Of a stretch of 64,000 nt of DNA, positions 61,233-64,000 are shown in pieces. The notes under the pieces were generated by a model. That model worked only from the letters and a program-made list of their open reading frames with translations, did not search any database and was not told the origin of the DNA. Position numbers and translations under genes: made by a program. Where the stretch lies: positions 4,593,818 through 4,657,817 of the forward strand of contig KK106983.1 of NCBI GenBank assembly GCA_000611775.1. Reading direction: 5' to 3'. This DNA comes from Umbilicaria muhlenbergii. Taxonomy: Eukaryota; Ascomycota; Lecanoromycetes; Umbilicariales; Umbilicariaceae. The first letter of the stretch is position 1; each line of letters begins with the position of its first letter.

Positions 61233-64000
61233 TGTTGAGTCATGATTTTCACCTCTTTTCATCATATCATTGTTTTTCAGGGGCTTATGTGTCTTCAGCA
61301 GTTTGTTAGAACTCTTAGACCTCCCTTACACATCACATCATGATCATCATGCTTTAGAGCAGCGTCATGATGTTTCAGTGTGAAACTTTTAACAGAAAGA
61401 ATGAGCAATCAGTCATCAAGTGATTAAAGAGACTTAAATGAGAAATGAAGAAGTGTTTAAATAAGAAGAGCATCAACTTCATTAATTTTTTTCAGATGAT
61501 GAACTTCCTGCTGATTGATGAGGCTGTTACATGAGTGAAAATCACTTCTGCTGCAGTGAAACTACTCAAGGCTTTCACCTCTACTGTGGAAACAGTGAAG
61601 CAGTTCACTTCTTTATTCACTCAGCAGTTTCTGAGCAAGATTCAAGACACTTCAGCTGTTCACTTTGACATGAAGATTGCAGATCTTCATCAGCAAGAAG
61701 GAGAGACACTGCTGATTTATTATCAAAAAGTCATCAGCCTATTAATAAGAATGAGAGGATGAGACAGCTCAAGATTATTTATATCAGTCCTCAATTCACC
61801 TGCATTGTCACCTCTAGAGATGATCATGTTGAACATCATAATGCAGGCATTTATCAGAGGTATTAATGATTCAAATATATGTTGAGACTCTTTTTAAAGC
61901 TTAATCTCTGTCAACTACTCACTATGAGGAGTCTATGAAGCCGTGAAGAAAGTACAAAGGGTGAAGACAGAATATGAGCATTTGCAGAAAGAGTTTACTT
62001 TAACTCATGATCTTCAATTCTACAAGAACGTGGTTCAGCAGAACATGCTCACAGTTAAAATCAAGTCATTGAGAGTCACATATCAGGTGTGCTTTTTGTT
62101 TTAAACAACCTTTACAGAGGCTTCTTGAATGAGGAAAATGCTCAACTACTTTTATTCTTCTGCTCTCACTTTGCCCTCATATCAGCTGCCTCAGCAGTCA
62201 TCATTTGTCACTGCTCAGAATGATTATTAGGTGTTTTATCATCTCAGCTTTTCTTATCACCTGCAGCCACCTCTGATGGCAAGGGTGAAAGGCAGGATTG
62301 CTCAGTTTATTAATCTTTATGTGAATGACACTCAGATGTTTATTCCTGAAAGAGAGTTACTGATGTGTGTAAAGTGTGATAAGAATGATCATGTGAGTCA
62401 CTTCTGCCACAATTCAGAGTTGTTAAGGGTGAAGCAGAATGCTCTGAAGGACATCATGCTTAAAAACAAAAATCATCTACTTTATAAGCCTGCCTTAAAT
62501 GCTTTAAGAGCATTAATCACTTTATTTAATGTTTCATCAGTAGCTTCTGTCACTGCTGAGGTTCACTCAGTGATATATGAGCTTGCTTCACTGCTGCAGA
62601 CTGCTGGCGGAAATATGAATTTCACAAAGGTGTTTATTGAATGAGGATCAGAATTGAATAAGCAGACACATGTTAAAAAAAAGATGAATCCTTTGATTCT
62701 GCTGACAGCTTATCATTCAGTCATTACAGTTTAAAACCCTTTAAAACCCCTAGATGTGCCTGTTTAAAAAGAAGAAAAAAACATTCAAAGAGAAAAAGAT
62801 AAAAACATGCTGAGAAGATAATCACAATCACACCTTTGATAAGCTTAATCAATGATGAAACAGAGGTTATGAACAAGCTTACATCAGTTCATCAGCTTTT
62901 AAAGTCACAAAAAATCAACATGACTTGAATGAACTTCTGCATTTAATCTTTAATAATATATAAGAAATTGAAGCGCCTTCTGATTCACATGTCAACTTGA
63001 AAGAAGAAGAGCAAGGTAGCAGTTAAGTATTTTTAATCTTAAACTCAGATAAAAATGATTAATTTTATCATAATAAACAAGAATATGAGGTTTCTTAACA
63101 TCATTATGAGAGTGAACAAAGCCTTTTAAATTTCATGTTCAATTCATGTGAATGAAGGATGAGAGCAAAAGTTGAATTAATTATAAGTTTAAGCTGATCA
63201 GAGGTCAGACATGAATGTGATATTAATAATAATGATTAAGCAGCTTAAACTCTCTTTTCATTTTTTGTCTGATGTGAAGTTTACTGATTTTACAATGAAG
63301 ACTGCAGATCATAAGAAGATACTTTTACATCATTAAATATATCTTGAGCTTAATGTTGAGGGAATTTGAAGGAATATTTGATGTTTTGTTACATTAAAAC
63401 TTTTAATGTCATCATCAGATGCAGAGCATTTAAGTCTGTTTTTAAAAATTTCATGACTTTACTCTGTTAATGTCATCATTGAAATTTAAGGTTTCAGGAT
63501 TAAAATAAAAGACCCTCAGGCAGAGAAGACAGTTTAAGATGTTATTAAATTAAAGTTAATCTTCTCTCAAGATCACAACCTTCTGATGTATTTTAAAATC
63601 ATATTAACTCATCTTGTGAAGAAATCAGATGATAATGAGACAGAAAAGAAGAATTCTGATAACTCTGTGAATCTTTCAAAGAAAGATGAGTTATTTAGTT
63701 AATTAAATAAAAGTTTTTAATAAATCCTCTGCATGATCTTAAACTGCTGAGAATAGTGCTCATGTTTTAATTTGTGAAAGCTGAAATTACTTCTTTGAAA
63801 GAGATCACTGTTCACTGTTCAAGGTTTTCAATGTTGAATCATGATATATCAAGTTTTTATTATGTTAATTCATCATTTCTGTTGCTTGAAGCTTTACAAG
63901 GCATGAGGAAGTCATGAAGTTCACTTTTTTTACATTTTAATTAAATCAGTCTGAGAGTCATCAATTTAATGATGTTGCAGGCTTTTTTTCCAGTTCAGTG
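61233..64000 (+). mobile_element. Ty3/Gypsy fossil (Gypsy-4), 5' part, leaves the window
   Basis: The GC-balanced island ends abruptly at about 61232, and a TGTTGAGTCATGA start at 61233 looks like an LTR edge, though the partner LTR is outside the window. Plus-strand gag lies at about 61500-62640, with typical stretches such as LHQQEGETLL and a CCHC zinc knuckle (CVKCDKNDHVSHFC, about 62362-62403). A retropepsin-like region follows at about 63230-63500, with FTMKTADHKK and LELNVEG segments. Broken in several places and strongly transition-mutated. Age cannot be judged without the second LTR. Confidence 0.8.

Overview
The window looks like part of an AT-rich, transposon-filled compartment of a filamentous ascomycete genome (Pezizomycotina; no closer placement is supported). 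Three things point there. The one intact-looking host gene is a fungal NOD-like receptor with short ascomycete-type introns. The repeats are Tad1-type LINEs, hAT elements and Ty3/Gypsy elements of fungal type. Repeated DNA is saturated with C-to-T and G-to-A transitions, as left by repeat-induced point mutation (RIP) or a related process, whereas the host gene has ordinary composition.

Layout. (1) 1-13130: pieces of a Tad1-like LINE, one of them interrupted by a complete hAT element (hAT-A, 306-7895, perfect 8-bp target duplication), then a large imperfect palindrome (8623-11265) enclosing a LINE ORF1 fragment, a fold-back element (11266-12175) and a LINE reverse-transcriptase fragment. (2) 13139-21520: a second hAT copy in the opposite orientation (hAT-B), inserted into that reverse-transcriptase sequence, which resumes at 21529, and itself invaded by a fold-back element. 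(3) 21727-23352: a degenerate tandem array with a unit of about 540 bp. (4) 23475-38955: a third hAT copy (hAT-C), split by a Ty3/Gypsy chromovirus fossil (29826-37795) that in turn holds a fold-back element. (5) 38964-56145: very AT-rich sequence without recognisable genes, carrying two more Gypsy fossils (43433-48804 and 49692-55839), each with paired LTRs and a 5-bp target duplication. (6) 56150-61232: a GC-balanced island with one host gene on the minus strand (57494-60777). (7) 61233-64000: the first part of another Gypsy fossil that leaves the window.

The host gene encodes an alpha/beta-hydrolase (SesB-like)-NB-ARC-TPR protein of about 1011 residues once two introns are removed. Such proteins are thought to act in fungal non-self recognition and programmed cell death, with the N-terminal hydrolase as effector, the NB-ARC ATPase as switch and the C-terminal repeats as sensor. 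Nothing else in the window looks like a functional protein gene.

The least expected signals are these: a paired TAATG motif with 13-bp spacing, found at about thirteen sites along each hAT element; a composition in which CpG, CpC and GpG are nearly absent but CpA and TpG persist, so common RIP indices may miss it; a conserved second, acidic ORF in the hAT; and a tandemly repeated segment inside one Gypsy fossil. All coordinates for degraded elements come from reading by eye. Element ends supported by target duplications are precise; internal domain limits are approximate.
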